DNA from: Betaproteobacteria bacterium
GTDB lineage: Bacteria > Pseudomonadota > Gammaproteobacteria > Burkholderiales > SG8-41
Length of the DNA: 16,121 nt
Direction of reading: 5' to 3'
Assembly: GCA_020028375.1 (NCBI GenBank)
Contig: JAHZNX010000016.1
Coordinates: 1 to 16,121 of the forward strand
The notes below the pieces were generated by a model. That model saw only the letters and a list, made by a program, of their open reading frames with translations. It was not told the DNA's origin and ran no database searches. Shown here one piece after another: positions 7,055 to 14,133 of the stretch. The first letter of the stretch is position 1, and every line of letters begins with the position of its first letter. Both the position numbers and the translations under genes were made by a program.

Positions 7055-7759
7055 CTAGGCGGCGGCCGCGCCGAGCACGCTCTGGGAGACGAACTTGCCC
7101 AGCCAGCGCTTGCGCAGGATCAGGTTCTCCTGCCACACCGCCTCGATGTTCGCCACGGTCGAGGCCTTGACCGCAGGGTGGGCGAGCAGGGCGTCGCGCC
7201 ACGCGGCGAGCCGCGGAAACTTCTCGATGACCCCGACCGGCTTCAACCGGTCGAGGAACGTGTAGCGCTGGAGAAACGGCGCGTAGGCCGCGTCCACCAG
7301 CGAGAACTTCGGGCCGTTGAAATAGGGCCCCGCGTTTCCGCGCTGGGCGAGCGCCTCGTCGAGCTTGCCGAAGGGCTTGGCGATTCCGCCCGCTGCCTTG
7401 GCGAACTCTTCCTCGGAATTCGAGTACGCCGTGCCGGATATCGCCTCGGCGAAGTCCGGCACGTAGTCGGTCCACGCGCGGTTGCGCGCCCGCGCGAGCG
7501 GGTCCGCGGGATGCAGCCGGGGCGCTACGGTCTCGTCGAGGTACTCGGCGATCGCGCTCGACTCGAACAGCGCATCCTTGCCGTCGATCACCAGCACCGG
7601 GACCTTCGAATGCGGCGAGACCTTCAGGAACCAGTCCGGCCGGTGGTCGCGGTCGATGTAGGTGATGTCGTAGGGCACCTCCTTCGCGCGCAGCACGATC
7701 GCGGCGCGCTGAACCCAGGGGCAGGTCTTGAAGCTGCAAAGCATGTAGCGCGATGTCAT
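7055..7759 (-). CDS. Glutathione S-transferase family protein (Cys-type)
   Basis: 234 residues. The N-terminal thioredoxin-like domain carries CSFKTCPWVQRA at 8-19, with Cys13 in the CPWxxR position used by omega-like and Cys-type GSTs. It also has the cis-proline strand SKVPVLVID and the ESSAIAEYLDE glutathione gamma-glutamyl motif. An all-helical C-terminal domain follows. Expected activity is glutathione-dependent reduction, thiol transfer or dehalogenation in the cytosol, with unknown substrate. GGAGG precedes the ATG at 7759. It lies 16 bp downstream of the DUF1993 gene on the same strand, so the two are likely one operon. Confidence 0.93.
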   Translation of the reverse strand: MTSRYMLCSFKTCPWVQRAAIVLRAKEVPYDITYIDRDHRPDWFLKVSPHSKVPVLVIDGKDALFESSAIAEYLDETVAPRLHPADPLARARNRAWTDYVPDFAEAISGTAYSNSEEEFAKAAGGIAKPFGKLDEALAQRGNAGPYFNGPKFSLVDAAYAPFLQRYTFLDRLKPVGVIEKFPRLAAWRDALLAHPAVKASTVANIEAVWQENLILRKRWLGKFVSQSVLGAAAA

Positions 7760-7775
7760 ATTGCCTCCAGTCTTA

Positions 7776-8279
7776 CTAAGTTCCCATGAAGTCCCGCTTC
7801 CCGAGCTCCACCCCGTTGTGCCGCAGGATGTCGTAGGCCGTCGTGGCGTGGAAGTAGAAGTTGGGCAGCGAACGGTTGAGCAGCAGTTCCTGCCCCTTCA
7901 GGTTAAGTTCCCGGTCGCGCATCTTCACGGTGACGGGCTTCTCCTCGGCGCCGTCGATCTGGCCGGGCTTGACCGTGTTGAGAAACGCAATCGTCTTCTC
8001 GATGCGCGCGATCAGCTCGGCGAGGCTCTTTTCGCTGTCCTCGTATTTCGGCGCCTCCACTCCGGCGAGCAGGGCCGTGCAGTTCTTTGCGTGATCGCAC
8101 ATCGCCTGCACCTGGCGCGCGAAGCTGAACATGTCGGGATAGAACCGGTAGTGGATCAGCGTCGCCTCGTCGAACTTCTTCTCGGAGTAGTACGCTTGCG
8201 CCTTCCTGAGGCATCCCGCGAGCCCGTTCAGGTGCTTTACGAAGACAGGGATGGAAATCGGGTACATTGATACGGCCAT
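7776..8279 (-). CDS. DUF1993 domain-containing protein
   Basis: 167 residues matching the DUF1993 pattern along its whole length: MYPISIPVFVKHLNGLAGCL, a central FYPDMFSFARQVQAMCDHAKN helix, the EKTIAFLNTVKPGQIDG segment, and the C-terminal signature LPNFYFHATTAYDILRHNGVELGKRDFMG. The family is related in fold to DinB-like four-helix bundles; no reaction is established. A GGGAGA site precedes the ATG at 8279; the second Met at residue 5 is possible but further from it. It is first in a probable two-gene operon with the glutathione transferase downstream. Confidence 0.93.
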   Translation of the reverse strand: MAVSMYPISIPVFVKHLNGLAGCLRKAQAYYSEKKFDEATLIHYRFYPDMFSFARQVQAMCDHAKNCTALLAGVEAPKYEDSEKSLAELIARIEKTIAFLNTVKPGQIDGAEEKPVTVKMRDRELNLKGQELLLNRSLPNFYFHATTAYDILRHNGVELGKRDFMGT

Positions 8280-8310
8280 GGTGGTTCTCCCTGAAGTTGT
8301 TTGACGGGTT

Positions 8311-8316
8311 ATTCTA
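8311..8316 (-). promoter_or_regulatory. Candidate -10 element for the DUF1993-GST operon
   Basis: TAGAAT on the minus strand lies 31 bases upstream of the ATG at 8279. No convincing -35 is present at 16-18 bp. Confidence 0.3.
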
Positions 8317-8404
8317 GCTGGATGGCGGTCTTGGGGGACAGACCACTAAGACTCCTGGCAGCCGCTTTTCGTACAATGTGGACTGGTTGCAGGCACGCAC
8401 GCTG

Positions 8405-8433
8405 TTTCAATCCCGCGGGAACGGCAATAGAAT
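8405..8433 (+). promoter_or_regulatory. Candidate promoter of the LVIVD lipoprotein gene
   Basis: TTTCAA (8405-8410), a 17-bp spacer and TAGAAT (8428-8433). The leader then contains a small hairpin (TCGGGC and GCCCGA around AGCA, 8476-8491) and the GGGAGGGG ribosome site before the ATG at 8517. A second, unpaired TACAAT sits at 8372-8377. Confidence 0.4.
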
Positions 8434-8516
8434 CAATCCGGCGCGCCGCGCAATACCAAATACGAGCTTTCGGGGTCGGGCAGCAGCCCGAATCTCAAGA
8501 ATAGGGAGGGGTCGCC

Positions 8517-9986
8517 ATGCATTTTTCCACCAGTGTATCCGCACATCGGCTATCGGGATTAGTGGCCGCCTTGGCCGCAGCCGGCATGCTGGCTTCGTGC
8601 CAAACCACGGGATCGGGGCCGCAGGGAGCGCGCGATCCGCGGCAGGCGGAAGCGCGCAACATGCAGCTTGTCGGGCACAACGATCTCCAGGCGCGCACCG
8701 CCTACCAGCCGGTCATTCACCAGCAGGGCAACCGGTGGATCGCTTACATCGGCCATCATGGCGGCGTTCAATTGAATCCGCTGACCGGTCAGAAGGAGAA
8801 CAACGGCACCTCGATCGTGGATGTGACCGACCCGAGGCAGCCGAGATATCTCGCCCACATTCCCGGCGACGAGGGCGAGGGCGAGGCGGGCGCGGCACAG
8901 ATGGTGAGGATATGCGACGGCAAGACCCTGCCCAAGGGCGATCCGGCCAAGCGCTACCTGCTGCGCACCTTCGGCAACAAGGGGCACGAGATCTGGGACG
9001 TCACGATCCCCGAGAAGCCGGCGCTGCTGACGACGGTCATCAAGGGCCTGAAGGGCACGCACAAGAACTGGTGGGAGTGCGACACCGGCATCGCCTACCT
9101 CGTGTCCGGTGTGCAGGAGTGGCGCTCGACGCGCATGACGCAGGTCTGGGACCTGTCCGATCCCGCGAAGCCCGTGCACATCCGCGATTTTGGTCTCGCG
9201 GGGCAGCAGCCCGGGGCGACCGGCAAGGTTCCGATCAACCTGCACGGCCCGATCTCGACCGGACCGAAGGGCAACCGCATCTATTTCGGCTACGGCACCA
9301 ACACCGATGGCGTGCTGCAGATCGTGGACCGCGAGAAGCTGCTCAAGGGCCCGAAGGAACCTACCGCCGCGAACCTGCGCTACCCGGAAATCGCGCGCCT
9401 CGAGCTGGGGCCGTTTCACGGCGCGCATACCACGCTGCCGGTCCTCGGCATGGATGTAGCGCAGTTTGCGAAGGATGCAAAAGGGGCCAAGCGGGATTTC
9501 GTGTTCATCGTGAACGAGTCGCTGCGGAACGAGTGCACGGAGGAAGCGCGGCAGCTCGTCTACGTGGTGGACGTGACCAACGAATCGGCGCCGTTCCCGG
9601 TCGCGAACTTCGACGTCCCGGAGGAGTCCGGCAGCTTCTGCTCGCGCGGCGGGCGCTTCGGCGCGCATTCCTCGAACGAGAACCAGCCGCCGATGTACGC
9701 GAAGCGCGTGCTGTTCGTCACCTGGTTCAACGCGGGCGTGCGCGCGATCGACATCCGCGATCCCTTCCGCCTGAAGGAGATCGGCTACTACATACCGGCC
9801 ATCACCGACAGGACGGTGCAGCGTTGCGTGAAGACGCCGCAGGGCGCGCGCTGCAAGGTCGAGATCCAGTCGAACAACGTCGAGGTGGACGACCGCGGCT
9901 ACGTCTACGTCGCCGACCGCGTCAACACCGGGCTGCACATCCTCGAGCTCACCGGCGATGCCCGCCGCGTCGCTAATTTCCAGTGA
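8517..9986 (+). CDS. LVIVD-repeat beta-propeller lipoprotein
   Basis: 489 residues. The lipoprotein signal ends in LASC with Cys28 as the acylated residue (hydrophobic core LSGLVAALAAAGML). The rest has repeated blade-like segments: GTSIVDVTDPRQPRYLAHI, HEIWDVTIPEKPALLTTV, TQVWDLSDPAKPVHIRDF, LVYVVDVTNESAPFPVANF, VRAIDIRDPFRLKEIGYY and VADRVNTGLHILELTG. This is the LVIVD-repeat pattern (xxxVDVsDPxxP) that builds a beta-propeller. It should sit anchored in the periplasm or on the outer membrane; enzyme activity or partner is unknown. Paired cysteines (NECTEE, SFCSRGG, QRCVKTPQGARCK) could form disulfides. GGGAGGGG fixes the start. It is flanked by a divergent operon and a terminator-like hairpin pair, so it looks monocistronic. 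Confidence 0.9.
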   Translation: MHFSTSVSAHRLSGLVAALAAAGMLASCQTTGSGPQGARDPRQAEARNMQLVGHNDLQARTAYQPVIHQQGNRWIAYIGHHGGVQLNPLTGQKENNGTSIVDVTDPRQPRYLAHIPGDEGEGEAGAAQMVRICDGKTLPKGDPAKRYLLRTFGNKGHEIWDVTIPEKPALLTTVIKGLKGTHKNWWECDTGIAYLVSGVQEWRSTRMTQVWDLSDPAKPVHIRDFGLAGQQPGATGKVPINLHGPISTGPKGNRIYFGYGTNTDGVLQIVDREKLLKGPKEPTAANLRYPEIARLELGPFHGAHTTLPVLGMDVAQFAKDAKGAKRDFVFIVNESLRNECTEEARQLVYVVDVTNESAPFPVANFDVPEESGSFCSRGGRFGAHSSNENQPPMYAKRVLFVTWFNAGVRAIDIRDPFRLKEIGYYIPAITDRTVQRCVKTPQGARCKVEIQSNNVEVDDRGYVYVADRVNTGLHILELTGDARRVANFQ

Positions 9987-9999
9987 CTGATGCAAGCAA

Positions 10000-10072
10000 G
10001 CCGGGGTCGGACCAGCGGAATGGAAACCCCGGCTCACTCAAGAGGGGATGGCCCGACTGGGCCACCCCCTCT
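10000..10072. terminator. Two hairpins between convergent genes, probable bidirectional terminator
   Basis: The first stem pairs 10000-10007 (GCCGGGGT) with 10026-10033 (ACCCCGGC). The second is a 14-bp stem with one mismatch, 10041-10054 with 10059-10072, around GACT. They lie between the stop of the LVIVD gene and the stop of the convergent COG4315 gene. Neither has a T-run, so they may end transcription weakly or with Rho. Confidence 0.55.
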
Positions 10073-10089
10073 CGCTCAGACGCAACGGA

Positions 10090-10521
10090 TTAGTAACCGC
10101 CGTAAGACCGATAGCCCTCGGCAGCCTGCGTAGCAGCCGCAGGTTTCGCCTGCGAGCTCCTGCTCGCACCGCGGATGACGTGCCACACGCCGTTTACACC
10201 GTCACCCTTCGCATCGCCAGCCTGGACATCGGCCGCGTAGAAGTAAAGCGGCTTTCCGTTCAGCGCCCATTGCTTGGCGCCGTCGTCGCGCGTGATCACG
10301 CCAAATCCGGCGGTTGCGCGATCGTCGTCGTTCATCAGGAACGGAGGCCAGGCCACTGCACAGCCGCCGTTGCAGTTGCTCCTGTTGGCCGCATCCTTGT
10401 CGAACGTGTAGAGAGTACGGCCGGAAGCGGCAAGAACGCCATTTGACTCGGTAACCGCCTGGGCAAACGCGACATTGGCCGCGAAGGCCGTCGCAAGGGC
10501 GGCAAGTAACAATTTGTTCAT
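10090..10521 (-). CDS. COG4315 secreted protein with YxFxxD repeats
   Basis: 143 residues. The signal peptide is MNKLLLAALATAFAANVAFA, cleaved before QAV. The mature part has the two Yx(FWY)xxD motifs that define COG4315: Tyr38-Phe40-Asp43 (YTFDKD) and Tyr93-Tyr95-Asp98 (YFYAAD). A CNGGC pair followed by WPPF lies between them. Family members are small exported envelope proteins, often called predicted lipoproteins, of unknown biochemical role; this copy lacks a lipobox and should be soluble in the periplasm. The Gly/Tyr-rich tail (EGYRSYGGY) is unusual. AGGAG precedes the ATG. It lies 128 bp downstream of the anti-sigma gene on the same strand and is a likely member or target of that sigma regulon. 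Confidence 0.9.
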   Translation of the reverse strand: MNKLLLAALATAFAANVAFAQAVTESNGVLAASGRTLYTFDKDAANRSNCNGGCAVAWPPFLMNDDDRATAGFGVITRDDGAKQWALNGKPLYFYAADVQAGDAKGDGVNGVWHVIRGASRSSQAKPAAATQAAEGYRSYGGY

Positions 10522-10649
10522 CTAGTAGTCTCCTGATTATCAATTGGGCAGCGCGTTATTGCGCAACCTGTGCCGATATACGGAACGGCGCGCCGATCGG
10601 AGACACCCCCGGAGCGGACTTAATTCGCCGCGCACGGGCAGGGCAGGGG

Positions 10650-11378
10650 CTACCAGAGCTTGACGCAGTTGCCGGTGAGCAGATAAGGCGCGGGCGCGGT
10701 CCCCGGACGCGCCGGGGCATCCTCGAGCGAAATCGCGAGCCGCGGCACGTTTGAAAGCAATATTTCCGAAGTATCCGCCATCTGGAAGGAAGCTTTGCCC
10801 TCGGACGGCACCACGCCGAGCGGGAAGGCCGCCCCTTCCGTGGGCAGCGCCCAGAGCTGCAACACCTTGCCGGGCGGCACATCGACCTTGCGCAACATCT
10901 TGATCGACATGGTCCTGCCGTGGCGGGTCGAGCTTGCGAGGACCACCGGGTTGCCGGCGGCATCCGTGAGCAGGCCGACATAGCTCGGCGGCAGCGTTCC
11001 ACGCTCCTGCACGATCGCATCCACCGGAACCACCGCGGTCGGGTAAATCCTTACCAGTCCGAGCGCCGCGATCGCCCCGAACGCCACGCCGAGGACCGGC
11101 CTGAGCCAGGCGAGCCAGGCGGATGCCGGTGCGACGGCGCGTGACGCCTGGCCGCCGGTGCGGCGATCGATCGCTTCCCAGACGGCGGCGGAAGGCTGTT
11201 CCGGCGGTACCGACCGTGCAAGCGGCGTCAATCGCCGCTCCCAGGCCTGAACCGCCTGCCGTGCCGCCGGCAGTGCGCGTTGAATCGCCTGGAACCGGCG
11301 CCATACCCGCGCGCTCATCATGCCGAACACGTACTCGGCGGCGAGTCGATCGAGGAGTCCCGGTCGATCGTAATTCAT
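10650..11378 (-). CDS. RskA-type membrane anti-sigma factor
   Basis: 242 residues. The start at 11378 overlaps the sigma factor stop in an ATGA arrangement, indicating translational coupling; the longer in-frame opening inside the sigma gene is not used. The N-terminal cytoplasmic sigma-binding helices are clear: LLDRLAAEYVFGMMSARVWRRFQ and AVQAWERRLTPL, the usual anti-sigma beginning, without a zinc-binding His-Cys motif. One transmembrane helix spans about 92-111 (LRPVLGVAFGAIAALGLVRI). The periplasmic part (about 115-242) matches the RskA C-terminal domain (YVGLLTDAAGNPVVLASS, LQLWALPTEGAAFPLGVV) and ends in GNCVKLW. It should hold the adjacent ECF sigma factor at the membrane until an envelope signal triggers release. 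Confidence 0.93.
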   Translation of the reverse strand: MNYDRPGLLDRLAAEYVFGMMSARVWRRFQAIQRALPAARQAVQAWERRLTPLARSVPPEQPSAAVWEAIDRRTGGQASRAVAPASAWLAWLRPVLGVAFGAIAALGLVRIYPTAVVPVDAIVQERGTLPPSYVGLLTDAAGNPVVLASSTRHGRTMSIKMLRKVDVPPGKVLQLWALPTEGAAFPLGVVPSEGKASFQMADTSEILLSNVPRLAISLEDAPARPGTAPAPYLLTGNCVKLW

Positions 11379-11953
11379 GCCAGCCGCTCCAGGCAGCGCT
11401 TCAGCTTGTCCAGTCCGCGCCGCAGCCAGACCTTGACGCTTCCGATGGGCGAGCCGACATGGCCCGCGACCTCGGAATGGCTGAGCCCATGGTAATAGAC
11501 CAGCGCCAGGCACTGGCGCTGCGGCCCGTCGATCGCGTCCAGGCAGTTGCGGATGGCGAGGGCGTCTGCAGCTTGCTCCAATAACCCCAGCGGGTCGGCG
11601 CGCTCGTCCTCGATCTCGGGCGCGGCTCCGCTCTCCCGGTCGTCCAGGGATTCCGCGCTGTGGCGAGCGCCGCTGCGCAGTTCATCCAGGGCGCGATTGC
11701 GCACGATAGCCGTGAGCCAGGTCATCGGCTGGCTCAACCCGGCCTGATACCCGGCGGCCCGGTTCCATGCATTGACAAACGCATCCTGCAGCACCTCTTC
11801 CGCGCGATCCCGCTGTCTTACTATACGAAGCGCCACGCCAAACAGAGACGGTGCCGTCGCATCGTACAGTTGCCGAAACGCCACCCGGTCGCCCAGCGCG
11901 ACGCGGGCGAGGAGTTGCTGCAGGTCGGCCGATGCGATCTTGGCTGCGGGCAT
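11375..11953 (-). CDS. ECF RNA polymerase sigma factor
   Basis: 192 residues, the usual size of an ECF sigma factor. Region 2 runs from about 25 to 95, with LYDATAPSLFGVALRIVRQRDRAEEVLQDAFVNAWNRA and the MTWLTAIVRNRALDELR helix. An acidic linker follows (ESLDDRESGAAPEIEDE). Region 4 spans about 135-190 with the DNA-binding helix-turn-helix YYHGLSHSEVAGHVGSPIGSVKVWLRRGLDKLKRCL. It directs RNA polymerase to a small envelope-stress regulon. The partner is the RskA-type anti-sigma factor, whose start overlaps its stop. A weak GAGAGAA site precedes the ATG. The divergent DUF3455 lipoprotein gene across a 261-bp gap is a candidate target. Confidence 0.96.
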   Translation of the reverse strand: MPAAKIASADLQQLLARVALGDRVAFRQLYDATAPSLFGVALRIVRQRDRAEEVLQDAFVNAWNRAAGYQAGLSQPMTWLTAIVRNRALDELRSGARHSAESLDDRESGAAPEIEDERADPLGLLEQAADALAIRNCLDAIDGPQRQCLALVYYHGLSHSEVAGHVGSPIGSVKVWLRRGLDKLKRCLERLA

Positions 11954-11991
11954 TTTCTCTCAGGCGTGGGACTTGTGGATGCCGGTCCGAG

Positions 11992-11997
11992 ATCATA
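11992..11997 (-). promoter_or_regulatory. Candidate -10 of the sigma factor gene
   Basis: TATGAT on the minus strand lies 38 bases before the sigma factor ATG, with no good -35. The remaining divergent gap (to 12214) contains an inverted repeat AACGCC/GGCGTT (12125-12130, 12136-12141). It also holds an AACC (12154-12157) and CGTC (12173-12176) pair, 15 bp apart, that loosely resembles an ECF promoter facing the DUF3455 gene. Confidence 0.25.
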
Positions 11998-12214
11998 GGA
12001 CAAACGCCGACCCCCCCGCCACGTTTCTGCGAGGATTCGGGATCACGCGCGGCAGCGAACGCCACCCCGCCGACCTGGCTGGCTGTCTCCAGATGGAATG
12101 CCGCTACGTATATGCCGTGTGTTCAACGCCAATCGGGCGTTTGGCGCAGATCCAACCGCGCAAGCCGTTGGCCGTCGTCGATATCGTTTGAAACCAACAA
12201 AGGGACTGAACATC

Positions 12215-12847
12215 ATGCAAGCGAACCAAAGTTATAGAAGAGGTGAGCCGTTGCGCCTGATCGAGAGGAGATGGCTCACGGAGGACACCCTGTCCAAATC
12301 ATCGAAGGTCACGGTCTTCGTGCTGGCGCTCCTCCTCGCCGGCTGCGCGAGCCTGCAATCACCCAGATCTACCGTCGAAGTGCCGGACAAGCTGAAACCT
12401 GGCGCGAACGAATCTCTGGCGATGATCGCTCACGCAAAGGGCGTGCAGATCTACGAATGCCGCGCCAGAAAGGATCAGTCCGGGGGATACGAATGGGCGT
12501 TCGTGGCTCCCGAAGCCGATCTCTTCGACGCGGGCGGATACAGGATCGGCCGACACTATGCCGGCCCACATTGGGAAGCCAACGATGGCAGCAAGATCCT
12601 GGGTGCGTTGAAGGAACGTGCCGACGCGCCGGCGGCCGGTGCCATCCCCTGGCTGCTGCTTGCCGCGAAGTCGGTCGGGCCGGAAGGCTCGTTCAGCAAG
12701 GTCACGAGCATACAGCGCGTCAGTACTGTGGGCGGCGTGGCGCCCAAGGCCGGTTGTTCTCAAGCCGCGGCCGGGACACCTGCGCGCATCAATTACACAG
12801 CAGACTATTATTTTTTCACCCGCAGGGAGCCGTATTCGTCGTATTAA
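12215..12847 (+). CDS. DUF3455 domain-containing lipoprotein
   Basis: 210 residues from the ATG at 12215. A signal core VTVFVLALLLAGC gives a canonical lipobox (LAGC), so the mature protein is anchored through Cys44. The mature part matches DUF3455: VPDKLKPGANESLAMIAHAKGVQIYECRA, a YEWAFVAPEADLFD strand, HYAGPHWEANDGSKILG, IPWLLLAAKSVGPEGSFSKVTSIQRVSTVGG and a Cys in PKAGC before ARINYTADYYFF. The function of this domain is unknown. The start is uncertain: the ATG has only AGGGA about ten bases upstream and leaves a 30-residue n-region. A TTG at 12251 has AGGTGA before it, and a CTG at 12290 has GGAGG five bases before it and gives an ideal short signal. The gene is divergent from the ECF sigma factor and plausibly under its control. 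Confidence 0.88.
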   Translation: MQANQSYRRGEPLRLIERRWLTEDTLSKSSKVTVFVLALLLAGCASLQSPRSTVEVPDKLKPGANESLAMIAHAKGVQIYECRARKDQSGGYEWAFVAPEADLFDAGGYRIGRHYAGPHWEANDGSKILGALKERADAPAAGAIPWLLLAAKSVGPEGSFSKVTSIQRVSTVGGVAPKAGCSQAAAGTPARINYTADYYFFTRREPYSSY

Positions 12848-12927
12848 AGCGGTGCAACATGAGCAACGGAAGAAATTACGGAAGAAGCTGCTATAGCGGC
12901 GCGGTCAAGTTAACAGCCTGGTGAGCC

Positions 12928-13293
12928 ATGGACGAGAGCAACCGCGTCATCGTCGAAGCTTGGAATACGGTCCTGTACGAGAAGTTCTGCCGCTTCAGGC
13001 ACCTGCTCGTGGAGGGACTGTCGCAGCACAGCGATGCGGCGTTCGACCGCTGCCGCTATCCCGAAGGCGCCCGAGTACTCGACGTCGGCTGCGGCTTCGG
13101 CGACAGCACGCTGCAAATCGCCAGGCGCGTCGGTCCGGCCGGCGAGATCATCCGTCTGGCTGGAGAGGAGGGTGCGAAACGCAAGCCCCAGGTGGTCGCG
13201 GCGCTCAAGGCGACGCTCGCGTCCTTTGCGCGGCCCGAGGGCATATGGGCGCCGTCGAGCACTTGGTTCATTACCGCGACTAATCCCAGCTGA
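12928..13293 (+). pseudogene. SAM-dependent methyltransferase with in-frame internal deletion
   Basis: The 121-residue frame joins two ends of a class I methyltransferase that is normally about 280 residues long. Residues 1-73 are the intact N-terminus (NRVIVEAWNTVLYEKFCRFRH, then motif I VLDVGCGFGD at 50-59, up to RRVGPAGE). Residues 69-121 match the usual C-terminus (GPAGEIIRLAGEEG, a VVAALKATLASFARPEG helix and WAPSSTWFITATNP). The acidic SAM-ribose motif, motif IV and substrate region are missing. GPAGE (13132-13146) fits both ends, so deletion between two GPAGE-coding repeats is likely; the family comparison is from memory. The frame stays open, so a small protein may still be made but should be inactive. 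A GGTGAG lies just upstream. It sits 80 bp after the DUF3455 gene. Confidence 0.8.
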
Positions 13294-13395
13294 AGAGAGG
13301 CAAGGTTGGTTTTCCCAACGTCCGGAGTACGCTGCATACAAGGGGAGGGTTCGCCGGTGGCTGTAAGGCATTACCCCTCCATCGAGCGGACAACC

Positions 13396-13413
13396 ACCGG
13401 GAGGCTTCCCGGT
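13396..13413. terminator. Hairpin between convergent genes
   Basis: ACCGGGA and TCCCGGT form a perfect 7-bp stem with a GGCT loop, between the end of the methyltransferase remnant and the stop of the gene at 13427. No T-run is present. A second small stem (GTTGG/CCAAC) lies at 13305-13319. Confidence 0.4.
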
Positions 13414-13426
13414 CCACGCGGGACAG

Positions 13427-14080
13427 CTATCTTTTCGAAGCGGACTTTGCCTCGCGCATGAGCAGCCCGGTGGTGGAGACCCGCAGCTCGAGCTCGGCGG
13501 GGCGCGTCACCGGGACGAAGGTCGCCGAGCCGTATTCGGCGTCGAGAACCGGCGCGAGGAACGTGTAGCGCCGTCCCAGCGCGTACAAGTCCACCCACTT
13601 CTCGCGCGAGAGCGCGTGCACGGTACGCACCGCCTCGCGCTCATCCTTGACCCCGTGGTAGCGCCCCGCCACGCGGTCGATCTCGTAGGCGGTGTGCAGC
13701 CCGAACAGATTGGCGTAGGGATGCCATTTCACGATGTGCGCATCCACGTAGATCTCGTCCCCGGCGAGCTCGTAGGTCGCCTCGCGGCCGTCGGCGAAGC
13801 GGAATGTCGCGATGAAGCGCTGCTTGCCGGCAGGCTTCACCACGATATTCGCCGCCACGTCCTCCCGCGACAGCGCGCTATAGCCCATCATGCCCACCGA
13901 GATCGTGCCGGCGAGCGCTCCGACCGCGAGCAGCAACAGCCCCGCGACCATGCGGTAACCGGACTGCGGCAGCCTCAGCTGGACGAAGGAGACGATCGCG
14001 GCGATCACTACAAGGACGCCGAGCACCCCGAACAGCACGGCGAAGGGGAAGAGCGGAGCGTTGGTCAAATCCGAAGGCAT
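13427..14080 (-). CDS. Conserved two-TM membrane protein of unknown function
   Basis: 217 residues from the ATG at 14080. Two hydrophobic helices lie at about 12-33 (PFAVLFGVLGVLVVIAAIVSF) and 43-66 (MVAGLLLLAVGALAGTISVGM). A periplasmic beta-rich domain follows with QRFIATFRFADGREATYELAGDEIYVDAHIVKW, YANLFGLHTAYEIDRVAGRY and AEYGSATFVPVTRPAELELRVSTTGLLMR. I recognise this pattern from conserved proteins often labelled 'multidrug transporter' or 'cation efflux pump', but nothing in it looks like a transporter, so that label should not be trusted. No ribosome site precedes the ATG, and a TATGCT lies 10 bases upstream, so a leaderless start or a different start is possible. It is last in a minus-strand run, 53 bp after the lipoprotein gene. 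Confidence 0.85.
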   Translation of the reverse strand: MPSDLTNAPLFPFAVLFGVLGVLVVIAAIVSFVQLRLPQSGYRMVAGLLLLAVGALAGTISVGMMGYSALSREDVAANIVVKPAGKQRFIATFRFADGREATYELAGDEIYVDAHIVKWHPYANLFGLHTAYEIDRVAGRYHGVKDEREAVRTVHALSREKWVDLYALGRRYTFLAPVLDAEYGSATFVPVTRPAELELRVSTTGLLMREAKSASKR

Positions 14081-14133
14081 GGCGAATAGAGCATACAGCA
14101 ATCGGCTTTTCGCTCCCAGCCCGCAGCAGGTCC

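Noticed and set aside
8378..9976. 532-residue plus-strand frame overlapping the LVIVD gene
   Set aside because: Arg-rich low-complexity translation in the +2 frame of a well-supported gene; no domain or start signal.
8559..10037. 492-residue open frame on the minus strand, antisense to the LVIVD gene
   Set aside because: It mirrors the codon structure of the clear lipoprotein gene, is Arg/Ala/Val-rich with no recognisable motif, and has no ribosome site; typical antisense shadow in GC-rich DNA.
11379..11513. Longer anti-sigma factor starting inside the sigma gene
   Set aside because: The added residues lack helical anti-sigma character, and the ATGA overlap gives the standard coupled start at 11378.
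12271..12924. Overlapping 217-residue plus-strand frame beginning at the ATG at 12271
   Set aside because: It is out of frame with the DUF3455 gene, Arg/Gly-rich and motif-free; the AGGAG before its ATG is too close and more likely reflects the in-frame signals nearby.
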